From: Novosphingobium terrae
GTDB taxonomy: Bacteria > Pseudomonadota > Alphaproteobacteria > Sphingomonadales > Sphingomonadaceae
Assembly: GCF_017163935.1 (NCBI RefSeq)
Contig: NZ_JABVZR010000002.1
Span: 2,418,001 to 2,482,000 of the forward strand
Direction: 5' to 3'
Length of the DNA stretch: 64,000 nucleotides
In this document: in pieces, positions 49,830-58,634 of the stretch
How the letters are laid out: every line of letters starts with the position of its first letter
Numbering within the stretch: position 1 is the first letter of the stretch
Position numbers and translations under genes: made by a program
The notes under the pieces: model-generated
Told to the model about the DNA's origin: nothing
Database searches by the model: none
The model's input: only the letters and a program-made list of their open reading frames with translations

Positions 49830-51626
49830 GTGACGGAAGCTAAGGCCCCTAAAGAATTGCGTTCCCGCGCCTGGTTCAACAATCCGGACTCGCCCGACAT
49901 GACGGCGCTCTATCTGGAGCGCTATCTGAACTATGGCCTCTCCATTGAGGAGCTGCAGTCCGACCGCCCGATCATCGGCATCGCCCAGACCGGCAGCGAC
50001 CTGTCGCCCTGCAACCGCCACCACCTCGTGCTGGCTGAGCGTGTGAAGGACGGCATTCGCGAGGCGGGCGGCATCCCCATCGAATTTCCGATCCATCCGA
50101 TCCAGGAAACCGGCAAGCGCCCAACCGCAGGCATCGACCGCAATCTGGCCTATCTCAGCCTAAGCGAAGTGCTGTTCGGCTATCCCATCGACGGCGTGGT
50201 GCTCACCATCGGCTGCGACAAGACCACGCCCGCCTGTCTGATGGCGGCGGCCACGGTCAATCTGCCCGCGATTGCGCTCTCGGTTGGGCCGATGCTCAAC
50301 GGCTGGCATCAGGGCAAGCGCACCGGCAGCGGCACCATCGTGTGGGAAGCACGCCAGATGCTGGCCGCCGGCGAGATCGATTATAAGGGCTTTATCGAGC
50401 TGGTGGCCTCTTCCGCCCCCTCGACCGGTTTCTGCAACACGATGGGCACGGCGACCACGATGAACAGCCTGACCGAGGCGCTGGGTATGAGCCTGCCCGG
50501 TTCGGCGGCGATCCCCGCGCCGCATCGTGACCGTCAGGAATGCGCCTATCACACCGGCAAACAGATCGTCGAAATGGTCCGCGCTGACCGCAAGCCCAGC
50601 GATGTGCTGACACGTGAGGCTTTCCTCAACGCCATCCGCGTCAATTCGGCCATCGGCGGCAGCACCAATGCGCCGATCCATCTGAACGCCATCGCCCGCC
50701 ATATTGGCGTGGAGCTGTCGCTGGCCGATTGGGAGGAGCATGGCGCCGATGTGCCGCTGCTGGTCAATTTGCAGCCGGCGGGTGAGTATCTGGGCGAGGA
50801 TTACTTCCGCGCCGGTGGCGTGCCCGCTGTGATGGGCGAGTTGCAGCGCGCCGGTCTTTTGTATGACAATGCGCTGACGGTGAACGGCCGCAGCGTGGCG
50901 GAGAACGTCAACGCCGCGCGGATCAAAGATGAGGATGTGATCCGCCCGCTGGATCGCCCGCTGAAGGCAGCAGCAGGCCTGACCGTGCTGTCGGGCAACC
51001 TCTTCGACGCGGCAGTGATGAAGACCAGCGTGATCGGCGAGGGCTTCCGCGAGCGTTATCTTTCGAACCCGAACGATCCCGATGCCTTCGAAGGCAAGGT
51101 CGTGGTCTTCGAAGGCCCCGAGGATTACCATCACCGCATCGACGATCCCGCGCTGGAGATCGATGCCCACACCATTCTGGTGATCCGCGGTGCTGGCCCC
51201 ATCGGCTATCCCGGCGGCGCCGAAGTGGTGAACATGCGCCCGCCTGCTGCGCTGATCCGCGCGGGGGTGGATGCTCTGCCCTGCATCGGTGACGGGCGCC
51301 AGTCGGGCACCTCGGGCAGCCCCTCGATCCTCAACGCCAGCCCTGAGGCGGCGGTGGGCGGCGGTCTGTCGCTGCTGCGCACCGGCGATCGCATCCGCAT
51401 CAGCCTGAAGGATCGCAGCGCCAATCTGCTGGTGAGCGATGCTGAACTGGCCGAACGTCGCGCCGCTCTGGTCGATGAGCCTTACGCCTTCCCCGAAAGC
51501 CAGACGCCGTGGCAGGACATCCACCGCCGCGAAACCGGGCAGTTCGCCACGGGCGCGGTGCTGGAAAGCGCGGTCAAATATCAGCGTGTCGCGCAGGTCC
51601 ACGGCGTGCCGCGTGACAGCCACTGA
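49830..51626 (+). CDS. IlvD/Edd-family sugar-acid dehydratase (galactonate/arabinonate type)
   Basis: 598-residue Fe-S dehydratase converting an aldonic acid to its 2-keto-3-deoxy acid. The three cluster cysteines are C61 ([10 protein letters not shown]), C129 ([11 protein letters not shown]) and C202 (STGFCNTMG), at nearly the positions known for [2Fe-2S] L-arabinonate and D-xylonate dehydratases; K131 follows in CDK and would be the Mg ligand. The C-terminal domain shows [18 protein letters not shown]. The GTG at 49830 is favoured (GAGG 6 bases upstream); an ATG at 49824 is too close to that site. First gene of the rightward operon with lactonase, symporter, KDGal kinase and aldolase, so galactonate is the likely substrate. 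Confidence 0.92.
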   Translation: MTEAKAPKELRSRAWFNNPDSPDMTALYLERYLNYGLSIEELQSDRPIIGIAQTGSDLSPCNRHHLVLAERVKDGIREAGGIPIEFPIHPIQETGKRPTAGIDRNLAYLSLSEVLFGYPIDGVVLTIGCDKTTPACLMAAATVNLPAIALSVGPMLNGWHQGKRTGSGTIVWEARQMLAAGEIDYKGFIELVASSAPSTGFCNTMGTATTMNSLTEALGMSLPGSAAIPAPHRDRQECAYHTGKQIVEMVRADRKPSDVLTREAFLNAIRVNSAIGGSTNAPIHLNAIARHIGVELSLADWEEHGADVPLLVNLQPAGEYLGEDYFRAGGVPAVMGELQRAGLLYDNALTVNGRSVAENVNAARIKDEDVIRPLDRPLKAAAGLTVLSGNLFDAAVMKTSVIGEGFRERYLSNPNDPDAFEGKVVVFEGPEDYHHRIDDPALEIDAHTILVIRGAGPIGYPGGAEVVNMRPPAALIRAGVDALPCIGDGRQSGTSGSPSILNASPEAAVGGGLSLLRTGDRIRISLKDRSANLLVSDAELAERRAALVDEPYAFPESQTPWQDIHRRETGQFATGAVLESAVKYQRVAQVHGVPRDSH

Positions 51627-51627
51627 T

Positions 51628-52494
51628 ATGCGGCCGACACTAGCAACGCTGCGCATCGTGGAACGCCCCCGCCGGGATATCCTCGGCGAGGGGCCGGTGT
51701 GGTGCCCGCAGGATCAGGCGCTTTATTGGGTCGATATCATCGGGCAAAAGGTCAATCGCCTTGCGCTGGATGATGGTGCCATCAGCGATTGGGATTGCCC
51801 CGAGATGATCGGTTGGCTGCTGCCCCGCACGCAAGGCGGCTTTATCGCCGGGCTCAAGAGCGGCTTTCACACGCTGGCCCTCGATCCCTTCGCGCTGGAG
51901 CCTATCCATGCGCCCGAACCCGATCGTCCCGGCAACCGCATGAACGATGCCTGTGTCGATGCGCGCGGGCGGATCTGGGCGGGCACGATGCAGATGGACG
52001 GGCAGGGGGCAGGTGGCCATCTCTATCGGCTCGAAACCGATCTGTCGGTCAAGCGCGTCGATGAGGGCTATCATATCGCCAATGGCCCCACGATCAGCGG
52101 CGACGGCACCACGCTCTATCACACCGATAGCCTGCTGGGCCGCGTCTATCGTTTCGCCATCGGGCCCGATGGCGAACTCGGTCCGCGAGAGACCTTCCTG
52201 CAATTCCCGGAAGAATGGGGATCGCCGGACGGCATGTGCTGTGACAGCGCGGGCGGCATCTGGATCGCGCATTGGGGCGCGGGCTGCATCAGCCGCTTCC
52301 TGCCCGATGGCACGCGTGAGCGCTTTATCGAGCTACCCGCCAGCCAGATCACCAAATGCGTCTTCGCTGGCAACAATCTGGACCGCATGTTCGTGACCAG
52401 CGCCGCCGATGGCGTGGATGAAACCCACGCGGGCTGCCTGTTCGAGGTGGACACCGGCTTCACCGGCCTGCCGCCTCACAGTTTCGCGGGCTGA
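51628..52494 (+). CDS. SMP-30/gluconolactonase-family sugar lactonase
   Basis: 288-residue six-bladed propeller lactonase hydrolysing the galactono- or arabinolactone made by the 1-dehydrogenase. Metal-site residues of SMP-30 are visible: E21 (DILGEGPVW), N152 (IANGPTIS) and D201 (GSPDGMCCD), with N106 in NRMNDACVD for substrate contact. LYHTDSLLGRVYRF and the GRIWAGTM strand are family hallmarks. It starts one base after the dehydratase stop. It is cytoplasmic (no signal peptide). The order dehydratase-lactonase is usual in galactose/arabinose oxidative operons. Confidence 0.93.
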   Translation: MRPTLATLRIVERPRRDILGEGPVWCPQDQALYWVDIIGQKVNRLALDDGAISDWDCPEMIGWLLPRTQGGFIAGLKSGFHTLALDPFALEPIHAPEPDRPGNRMNDACVDARGRIWAGTMQMDGQGAGGHLYRLETDLSVKRVDEGYHIANGPTISGDGTTLYHTDSLLGRVYRFAIGPDGELGPRETFLQFPEEWGSPDGMCCDSAGGIWIAHWGAGCISRFLPDGTRERFIELPASQITKCVFAGNNLDRMFVTSAADGVDETHAGCLFEVDTGFTGLPPHSFAG

Positions 52495-52510
52495 CCGCAA
52501 CAAGACATAG

Positions 52511-52548
52511 CGCGCGCAAGGCAGGGCACTGGCCGGAGCCTGCGCGCG
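52511..52548 (+). other. Intergenic hairpin between lactonase and symporter genes
   Basis: An 11-bp GC-rich stem with one bulged A (52511-52522 with 52538-52548) in the 73-bp gap. No T-run follows and the next gene is on the same strand. It is more likely an mRNA-stability or partial-termination element that lowers symporter/kinase expression relative to the first two genes. Confidence 0.4.
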
Positions 52549-52567
52549 GACATGAAGGGAGAAGGGG

Positions 52568-54145
52568 ATGCAACTCTCAAGCCTGGATCTGGCGATGGTG
52601 GGGGCCTATGCGGTCTTCATCTTCGTGCTGGCTCAAGTGTTGTCGCGGCGCAAGGCCGGGCATCAGACCGACACCACCGACTATTTTCTGGCCAGCAAGG
52701 CTCTGCCATGGTGGGCCATCGGTGCCTCACTGATCGCGGCCAACATTTCGGCCGAGCAGATCGTCGGCATGGCGGGTTCCGGCTATGCCATCGGCCTTGC
52801 CATCGCCAGCTATGAATGGATGGCGGCGGCCACCCTGCTGATCGTGGCGAAGTTCTTCCTGCCGATCTTCCTGAAGCATGACATCACCACCATGCCCCAG
52901 TTTCTGGAGCAGCGCTTCGGCCCCCGCCTGCGCGCGGTGATGGCGGTGTTCTGGCTGGTGCTCTATGTCTTCGTCAACCTCACCTCGATCATCTGGTTGG
53001 GCTCGATTGCCGTGGTGCAGGTGGCGGGCGTCAATCAGGATGTCGCTCTGGCCGGGCTGGGCATTTTCGCGCTGCTCTATCAGATCCGTGGCGGGCTGAA
53101 GGCCGTGGCTTTGACCGACATCGTGCAGGTCGCTCTGCTGGTGACGGGCGGCCTGATCATCGCCTGGCTCACGCTGGGCAAGATCGGCGGCGGCGATGTG
53201 TTCCATGGCTGGCAGGTGCTGGTGAACAAGGTGCCCGATCACTTCCATATGATCCTGAAATCGGGCGATCCGCATTACCAGGATCTGCCGGGCCTGTCGG
53301 TGATTATCGGCGGCATGTGGATCGCCAACATCGCCTATTGGGGCTGCAATCAGTACATCATCCAGCGCGGTCTGGCGGCGAAAAGCCTGCAGGAAGCGCA
53401 GCGCGGCATGGTGCTGGCCGGTTTCCTCAAGCTGATCATGCCGGTGATCATCGTGTTGCCGGGCATTGCCGCCGTCCTGCTGGCGCCCGATCTGGGCAAG
53501 CCCGATCTGGCCTATCCCACCATGATGCGCATGCTGCCGCCCGGCCTGCTGGGGCTGGTCTTTGCCGCGCTGGTGGCGGCCATTGTCGCCTCCACCGCCA
53601 GCAAGATCAACTCGATTGCCACCATCTTCACGCTGGACGTCTATGCCAAATGGTTCGCCCATGGGCAGAAGAGCGAAACCCATCTGGTGCGCGTGGGCCG
53701 TATCGCCGCCAGCGTCTCCATCGTGATCGCCATCCTGACGGCACGTCCGCTGCTGGGCAGCCTCGATCAGGCGTTCCAGTATATTCAGGAGTTCTCCGGC
53801 TTCGTCACGCCGGGCATCACGGTGATCTTCCTGCTCGGCCTGTTCTGGCCGCGCGCCACTGAGAATGGAGCGCTGATGGGCGCCATCGCCTCGGTGATCC
53901 TGAGCATCTTCTTCCGCTTCAGCGGGATCGAGGCGCTGAGCGCGATCCCCTTCATGAACCGCATGCTGATCATCTTTGCCCTGTCGCTGGTGCTGGCGGT
54001 GGTGGTGTCGCTGGCGCGTCCGGCGGCGGCGGGGTCGAACCGCATCCGGCTGGATACGGTCGATTTCCGCACCACGAAGGGCTTCAATCTGGCGGCGGTG
54101 CTGATTTTGGCCATTCTGGCGGTGCTGTATGGAGTGTGGTGGTAA
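52568..54145 (+). CDS. Sodium:solute (sugar) symporter, SSS family
   Basis: 525-residue inner-membrane Na+/sugar cotransporter of the SSS/SGLT family with about 14 membrane segments. It has the vSGLT-like start (DYFLASKALPWWAIGASLIAANISAEQIVGMAG), the FLPIFLKHDITTMPQFLEQRFG loop and the signature region GGLKAVALTDIVQ. The NIAYWGCNQYIIQRGLAAKSLQEAQRG segment and the Na-site region AALVAAIVASTASKINSIATIFTLD are also clear. GGGAGAAGGGG precedes the ATG. It lies between lactonase and kinase genes, so it probably brings galactose (or arabinose) from periplasm to cytoplasm. Confidence 0.94.
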   Translation: MQLSSLDLAMVGAYAVFIFVLAQVLSRRKAGHQTDTTDYFLASKALPWWAIGASLIAANISAEQIVGMAGSGYAIGLAIASYEWMAAATLLIVAKFFLPIFLKHDITTMPQFLEQRFGPRLRAVMAVFWLVLYVFVNLTSIIWLGSIAVVQVAGVNQDVALAGLGIFALLYQIRGGLKAVALTDIVQVALLVTGGLIIAWLTLGKIGGGDVFHGWQVLVNKVPDHFHMILKSGDPHYQDLPGLSVIIGGMWIANIAYWGCNQYIIQRGLAAKSLQEAQRGMVLAGFLKLIMPVIIVLPGIAAVLLAPDLGKPDLAYPTMMRMLPPGLLGLVFAALVAAIVASTASKINSIATIFTLDVYAKWFAHGQKSETHLVRVGRIAASVSIVIAILTARPLLGSLDQAFQYIQEFSGFVTPGITVIFLLGLFWPRATENGALMGAIASVILSIFFRFSGIEALSAIPFMNRMLIIFALSLVLAVVVSLARPAAAGSNRIRLDTVDFRTTKGFNLAAVLILAILAVLYGVWW

Positions 54146-54146
54146 G

Positions 54147-55025
54147 ATGGCGCAGGGCGCATTTCTGGGTGTCGACTGGGGCACCACCAATCGGCGGGTC
54201 TATCGCTTTGCCGAGGATGGCACGATTGAAGCCACCGAGCGTGATGACAGGGGCCTGCTTTCCGTAGCGCCGGGCACCTTCCCGGCTGAAGCAGCAGCGA
54301 TCCGCGCGCAATTCGGCGATCTGCCGATGCTCTGCGCGGGGATGGTCGGTTCGGCCAAGGGCTGGGCCAATGTGCCTTATGTTTCCTGCCCGGCCGGGAC
54401 TCAGGCGCTGGCCGAGGGGCTGCACTGGGTCGAGCCGGGGCGCACCGCCATTGTGCCGGGCCTCTCCATCGCGGAGGGGCAGAGCGGCGATGTGATGCGC
54501 GGCGAGGAGGTGCAACTGCTGGGCGCGGTGGCCGCCGGTCTGGCGCCTGCCGATGGCCTGCTGTGCCAGCCGGGCACCCATTGCAAATGGGCGCGGATGC
54601 GGGGCGAAACTGTCGCCCATTTCTCCACCAGCATGACGGGCGAGATGTTCGCCCTGCTCAAGGCCCATAGCCTGATTGGCAGCTTCCTCTCGGGCGAGGT
54701 TGCCGATGGCCCGGCCTTCCGCAGCGGCGTCGCTGATGGGCTGGACAGTCGCCTGCTGCGCCACCTGTTCGGCGTGCGCGCGGCGGCGCTACTTGGCCTT
54801 CGAGCCGAGGAAGATTGCGCTGCCTACACCAGCGGCTTGCTGATTGGCAGCGACATCGCCAGCCGCGCGCTGGCCAAGGGCGAGGAGGTCTATGTGCTGG
54901 CCGACCCCTATCTGGGCGGGCTCTATGCCGCCGCCATCGAGGAAGCGGGCGGGCGGGCCATTGCGGTCGACAGCCATGCCAGCTTCGCCGCCGGAATTTT
55001 GCAGATCTGGAAGGAATGCGCATGA
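54147..55025 (+). CDS. dgoK: 2-dehydro-3-deoxygalactonokinase
   Basis: 292-residue KDGal kinase of the ASKHA fold, phosphorylating 2-keto-3-deoxygalactonate at O6 with ATP. Family motifs are FLGVDWGTTNRRVYRF (phosphate-1), MLCAGMVGSAKGW, VMRGEEVQLLGA, QPGTHCKWARM and the C-terminal SGLLIGSDIASRA; these parallel E. coli DgoK closely. The ATG at 54147 follows the symporter stop by one base; an upstream in-frame ATG lies inside the symporter gene. Its stop overlaps the aldolase start (ATGA). Confidence 0.94.
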   Translation: MAQGAFLGVDWGTTNRRVYRFAEDGTIEATERDDRGLLSVAPGTFPAEAAAIRAQFGDLPMLCAGMVGSAKGWANVPYVSCPAGTQALAEGLHWVEPGRTAIVPGLSIAEGQSGDVMRGEEVQLLGAVAAGLAPADGLLCQPGTHCKWARMRGETVAHFSTSMTGEMFALLKAHSLIGSFLSGEVADGPAFRSGVADGLDSRLLRHLFGVRAAALLGLRAEEDCAAYTSGLLIGSDIASRALAKGEEVYVLADPYLGGLYAAAIEEAGGRAIAVDSHASFAAGILQIWKECA

Positions 55026-55654
55026 CCATCACCGCCGATTTCACCGAAGCCATGACCCGCTGCCCGTTGGTGGCCATTCTGCGCGGCGTGCGCCCCGATG
55101 AGATCATCGACATTGCCGACGGGCTGGTCGAGGCCGGTTTCACCATGATCGAGGTGCCGCTCAATTCCCCTGAGCCGCTCGATTCCATCGGGCTGATCGC
55201 TAGGCGTTATGACCGCCATGTGCTGGTGGGCGCGGGCACGATGCTGAGCGTGGATGATGTCGGCAATGTCACCGAGCGCGGCGGGCGCCTGATGGTTTCG
55301 CCCAACAGCAATCCTGCGGTGATCAGCGCGGCGGTGGCGGCGGGCATGGCCGCGCTGCCGGGCTATTTCACCCCCACCGAGGCTTTCGCGGCTTTGGAAG
55401 CAGGCGCCCACGGGTTGAAGCTGTTCCCTGCCGAGGGCGCGAGCCCCGCCGTGCTGAAGGCGCAGCGCGCCGTGCTGCCCAAGAATGTGCCGGTGCTGGC
55501 CGTGGGCGGCGTCAGTGTCGAGAACCTTGGCGCGTGGATGGCGGCGGGGGCTGCCGGGGCGGGGCTGGGCGGCTCGCTCTACAAGCCCGGCGATCAGGCC
55601 TCGATCGTCAAGGCCCGAGCGACCGCTTTTGTCGAGGCTCTGCGCGCGGTTTAA
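55022..55654 (+). CDS. dgoA: 2-dehydro-3-deoxy-6-phosphogalactonate aldolase
   Basis: 210-residue class I aldolase splitting KDPGal to pyruvate and glyceraldehyde 3-phosphate, the last step of the De Ley-Doudoroff route. Key residues are R21 (AILRGVRPDE), E44 (TMIEVPLNSPEP, the proton-relay Glu) and Schiff-base K133 (GLKLFPAEGASP). EVPLNSPEP with PAE rather than PS matches the DgoA/KDPGal group instead of the Eda/KDPG group. It is translationally coupled to dgoK (ATGA) and ends before a strong terminator. Confidence 0.94.
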   Translation: MTITADFTEAMTRCPLVAILRGVRPDEIIDIADGLVEAGFTMIEVPLNSPEPLDSIGLIARRYDRHVLVGAGTMLSVDDVGNVTERGGRLMVSPNSNPAVISAAVAAGMAALPGYFTPTEAFAALEAGAHGLKLFPAEGASPAVLKAQRAVLPKNVPVLAVGGVSVENLGAWMAAGAAGAGLGGSLYKPGDQASIVKARATAFVEALRAV

Positions 55655-55661
55655 CACAGTC

Positions 55662-55691
55662 GTGATCAGGGGCCGCGCAGCCCCTGATCAC
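55662..55691. terminator. Strong terminator hairpin after dgoA, overlapping the SDR stop
   Basis: A perfect 12-bp stem (55662-55673 with 55680-55691) and 6-base loop CGCGCA lie 7 bases after dgoA. The right arm covers the stop codon of the converging SDR gene, so it can serve both transcripts. Confidence 0.65.
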
Positions 55692-56407
55692 AGCACATAT
55701 CCGCCATCGATGGTCAGGCTGGCACCGGTCATATAGCCCGCTTCCTCGCGCGCCAGATAGGAAACGAGTCCCGCAATCTCATCGGGCTGCCCCATGCGTT
55801 GCAGGGGGATGACCTCCTTCCGGCGATTGACCATGGAGGCTGTCATATCCGTCTCGGTGGGGCCGGGCTGGATGTTGTTGACCGTGATTCCGCGCGGCGC
55901 GAGATCGAGCGCCGCGCCCTTCACCATCGCGGCCACCGCTGCCTTGGTCATGGCATAGACGCTGCTGCCGCGCGACCCGGTGCGGATCGCCGTGTTGCTG
56001 CCGATGGTGACGACCCGCCCGCCATCACGCATGCGCGCCACAGAAGCCTGGATCGCCAGAAAGACGCCGCGCACATTCACCGCCAGCATCCGGTCCAGAT
56101 CTTCCAGCGGGACGTTTTCGACCGAACCTTGCCGGAGCAGCCCGGCATTGATCACCGCCATATCGAGCAGCCCCATCTGGCAAGCAGCCTCCTCCACCGC
56201 CGCGGTGATGGCTTTGGGATCGGCGCTGTCCGCGCGGAGGGGCAGCGCCTTGCGGCCCATGCTGCGGATGTCGACGGCGACGGTTTCGGCGCTGACCGGG
56301 CGGGAAACATAGGTCAGGGCCACGTTGCAACCGTCGCGGGCCAGACGCCGGGCGATGGCCGCGCCGATCCCGCGCGATCCGCCGAAGACAAGGGCGGTGC
56401 GGCTCAC
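55688..56407 (-). CDS. Short-chain dehydrogenase/reductase
   Basis: 239-residue classical SDR. The nucleotide-binding motif is GGSRGIGAAIARRLA, the NAG-type strand reads INAGLL, the catalytic Ser lies in VTIGSNTAIRTGS and the catalytic pair is Y-A-M-T-K in SSVYAMTKAAV. The ending ADDD-like MTGASLTIDGGYVL is typical. The N-terminal YVSRPVSAE after the second strand suggests NADPH use. It overlaps the quinone-reductase gene (ATGA) in a leftward TetR-MDR-SDR unit. The substrate is not readable; it is not an evident part of the galactose route. Confidence 0.92.
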   Translation of the reverse strand: MSRTALVFGGSRGIGAAIARRLARDGCNVALTYVSRPVSAETVAVDIRSMGRKALPLRADSADPKAITAAVEEAACQMGLLDMAVINAGLLRQGSVENVPLEDLDRMLAVNVRGVFLAIQASVARMRDGGRVVTIGSNTAIRTGSRGSSVYAMTKAAVAAMVKGAALDLAPRGITVNNIQPGPTETDMTASMVNRRKEVIPLQRMGQPDEIAGLVSYLAREEAGYMTGASLTIDGGYVL

Positions 56408-57372
56408 GGGATCAGCAGCAGTTTGCCGGTGCTGGCGCGGCTGGCCATGGCGGCATGGGCTCTGGCGGCATCCGCCAGAGCATAATCGCCGCCGAAGGTG
56501 ATGCTCAGCCTGCCTTGCGCGATCCAGTCGAAGAGGCGGGCGGCATGTTGGCGCAGGAGGGCGGGGGTGGGGATATGGTCGAAGAAGGTGGCGTAGCCGA
56601 TCTTGATGCTGCGGGGCAGGCTCATGATGTCCAACGCGCCCGGGCCGCCCAGCACCGGCCCATACCAGCAGAAGGTGCCTGCGCGGCGCAGTATATCGAG
56701 CGAGCCTTGAAAGGTCGTAGGCCCCGAACCGTCATAGACGACATCCACGCCTCGGCCCTCGGTCAGACGCAGGGCCTCTTGAGCGAAATTGCCGTCCCGA
56801 TCGACGATCACATGGTCGGCGCCTGCCGCCCTAGCCACAGCCACCTTGTCTTGCGAGGAGGCCCGTCCGATCACGCTGCCGCCGCGCAGCTTGACGATCT
56901 GCGTGAGCAGCAGCCCGACACCGCCCGCCGCCGCATGGACAAAGGCGATATCGCCCGGCTGCACGGGGTAGAAGTCGCTGGCGAAATGGCTGGCGGTCAG
57001 GCCCTGCATCATCACGGCGGCGGCGGTGCGGTCATCCACGGCATCGGGAATGGGCACCAGCCCATGGGCCGGGATCGCCGCCTTTTGCGCATAGCTGCCG
57101 GGGTGGTAGATCCATGCAACGCGCTGGCCGATCTGGAAATCTTCCACCCCATCGCCTAGCGCCAGCACATGGCCAGCGCCCTCGACGCCCAGAATTTTGG
57201 GATTGGCGTGCTCGGTCCAGGCCATGCCCTGCCTCACACCGATATCCATGAAATTGACGCCCGCCGCCTTGATCCCGACCAGCACCTCGCCGGGCCCCGG
57301 CACGGGATCGGGGCGATCGATGAAGGCCATCACCTCCGTGCCGCCGATATCGTTCATCACCACTGCTTTCAC
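56404..57372 (-). CDS. Zinc-independent quinone oxidoreductase (MDR superfamily)
   Basis: 322-residue NADPH:quinone reductase-type MDR enzyme. The GroES-like N-domain has GPGEVLVGIKAAGVNFMDIGVRQG and GVEGAGHVLALGDGV without the zinc-binding Cys/His set. The cofactor domain carries VHAAAGGVGLLLTQIVKLRG (AxxGGVG motif) and GRGVDVVYDGSG. It would reduce quinones or activated alkenals. It is 45 bases downstream of a TetR gene on the same strand. The gap holds a pseudo-palindrome also found before the TetR gene, so induction by a reactive electrophile is a fair guess. Confidence 0.92.
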   Translation of the reverse strand: MKAVVMNDIGGTEVMAFIDRPDPVPGPGEVLVGIKAAGVNFMDIGVRQGMAWTEHANPKILGVEGAGHVLALGDGVEDFQIGQRVAWIYHPGSYAQKAAIPAHGLVPIPDAVDDRTAAAVMMQGLTASHFASDFYPVQPGDIAFVHAAAGGVGLLLTQIVKLRGGSVIGRASSQDKVAVARAAGADHVIVDRDGNFAQEALRLTEGRGVDVVYDGSGPTTFQGSLDILRRAGTFCWYGPVLGGPGALDIMSLPRSIKIGYATFFDHIPTPALLRQHAARLFDWIAQGRLSITFGGDYALADAARAHAAMASRASTGKLLLIP

Positions 57373-57388
57373 CGTTTGATCCTTTCTT

Positions 57389-57400
57389 GAACAATCATTC
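57389..57400. promoter_or_regulatory. Candidate TetR site before the quinone reductase gene
   Basis: GAACAATCATTC is a pseudo-palindrome within TTGAACAATCATTCCAA (57387-57403). It matches the reverse strand of the site at 58006-58017 in 12 of 17 positions. It lies 17 bases before the reductase start. Confidence 0.4.
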
Positions 57401-57417
57401 CAATATTGGGTAAATCC

Positions 57418-57984
57418 TTAGCCCAGCGCTCTCAGGGCAAGACGCCCCAAGGCGTGAAGCTGCTCTGGCCCGGCGCCGCCGCGTGCCGCGATGCGGATGC
57501 CTGCGATGCTGCTGTTGAGGAAGGCGGCGCCGTCCTCCGGAGTGATGTCTGGCGAAACCTGCCTTGCGGCTTGCGCCTCGCTCAGCGCTGCAGCCATGCC
57601 GCTGGTCAGCATGCGCCCCGCCGCCTCCCGGGCCTTGAGCAGATCGTCATGCTCCTGCCCGAATTCGCAGATCGAACTCACCCCCAGACAGGGGCGGTGC
57701 GCCTGTTCCACCACGCGGTCGATCAGGCGGCGCAGGCCGTCCCACGCCGTCGGGCCGGTGCGCAAGGCTTCGAGATGGGCCTGCACCTCCAGCATGGAGT
57801 AACGGCCCACCGCCGCCACATAGAGCCGCCATTTGTCCCCGAACGTGTCGTACAGGCTTTGGCGGCCGATCTTCATGCCCTCGGTCAGCATGCCTGCGGA
57901 GGTGCCCGCGAAGCCATGCGCGCGAAACACCTCGATGGCGGCATCGAGTGCAACGTCTGAATCGAATTCCTTGGGTCTTGCCAT
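57418..57984 (-). CDS. TetR-family regulator of the MDR/SDR unit
   Basis: 188-residue repressor beginning MARPKEFDSDVALDAAIEVFRAHGF. Its helix-turn-helix (about 8-55) includes GTSAGMLTEGMKIGRQSLYDTFGDKWRLY, characteristic of the TetR group that controls quinone reductases and SDRs in response to electrophiles. The C-terminal domain contains CLGVSSICEFGQEHDDL with two Cys residues (in RPCLGVSSIC) that could sense thiol-reactive compounds; this is inference. It is first in a leftward unit with the MDR and SDR genes. Confidence 0.88.
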   Translation of the reverse strand: MARPKEFDSDVALDAAIEVFRAHGFAGTSAGMLTEGMKIGRQSLYDTFGDKWRLYVAAVGRYSMLEVQAHLEALRTGPTAWDGLRRLIDRVVEQAHRPCLGVSSICEFGQEHDDLLKAREAAGRMLTSGMAAALSEAQAARQVSPDITPEDGAAFLNSSIAGIRIAARGGAGPEQLHALGRLALRALG

Positions 57985-58005
57985 GGGGTGAAGATGGAGA
58001 TTGTG

Positions 58006-58017
58006 GAACGATCAGTC
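58006..58017. promoter_or_regulatory. Candidate TetR autoregulatory site
   Basis: GAACGATCAGTC, 22 bases before the TetR start. On the minus strand it reads TTGACTGATCGTTCCA, sharing TTGA...ATC.TTCCA with the site before the quinone reductase gene. Confidence 0.4.
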
Positions 58018-58086
58018 AAGATCGCACTTTGCGAATTTATTTGGCCTCGCAGCAAACCGCCGCTGGATGGCTCGGATGCGGAGCAA

Positions 58087-58419
58087 TCAGCTTTTCGGCG
58101 GCAAGGACCGAATAAAAGACAGAGCCTGCTCTATCAGCCCACGCATCATCACATCCTCAGCGGCAATCTCCGGGCAGAGGCGCACCCAACCGCCGATGAT
58201 GCGGCCGCGAGACATCATGGGCTCGATCCCGTCGCTTTTCAGCGCCTCTGCTTCCTGCGCTTTGCCGAGGCGCAGCAGGGCCCCGTCATCGCGCGCTGCA
58301 CACAGCAGATGGCCCTGAAACAACCAGGCCAGACCACCGAACATCGGGCGTTCCGACAGATCCGGGATCTCCGTGAGGAGATCACGCAAAAGCTCTTCGA
58401 GACCGGGATCGCGTGCCAT
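58087..58419 (-). CDS. TfoX N-terminal domain protein
   Basis: 110-residue protein consisting only of the TfoX/Sxy N-terminal domain: MARDPGLEELLRDLLTEIP, then ERPMFGGLAWLFQGHLLCAARDDGALLRLG and IGGWVRLCPE. Gammaproteobacterial TfoX activates competence, but stand-alone N-domains in alphaproteobacteria have no established role. The ATG at 58419 fits the family start; open frame continues upstream without coding character. The gene is 101 bases upstream of the TetR gene on the same strand, with no obvious functional tie. Confidence 0.85.
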   Translation of the reverse strand: MARDPGLEELLRDLLTEIPDLSERPMFGGLAWLFQGHLLCAARDDGALLRLGKAQEAEALKSDGIEPMMSRGRIIGGWVRLCPEIAAEDVMMRGLIEQALSFIRSLPPKS

Positions 58420-58634
58420 GGCTGGCGCTTTAGCACGGCACCGCCGGGGCCAACAATGCCCCGCAAGAAGAGCGCCCCGGTACAGGCGGTCAAGCATGGT
58501 CAAGCAGCCGTTAAGGTTATAACCGTTGTTGCACAATGAGATAGACTGTCCGAAAGAGGGGCGCTGTCTGCTTTCAGGCTGGCTCATATGCCTGCAAGCG
58601 AGCCACAGGCGATGATGGATTGAATGGGTTACCA

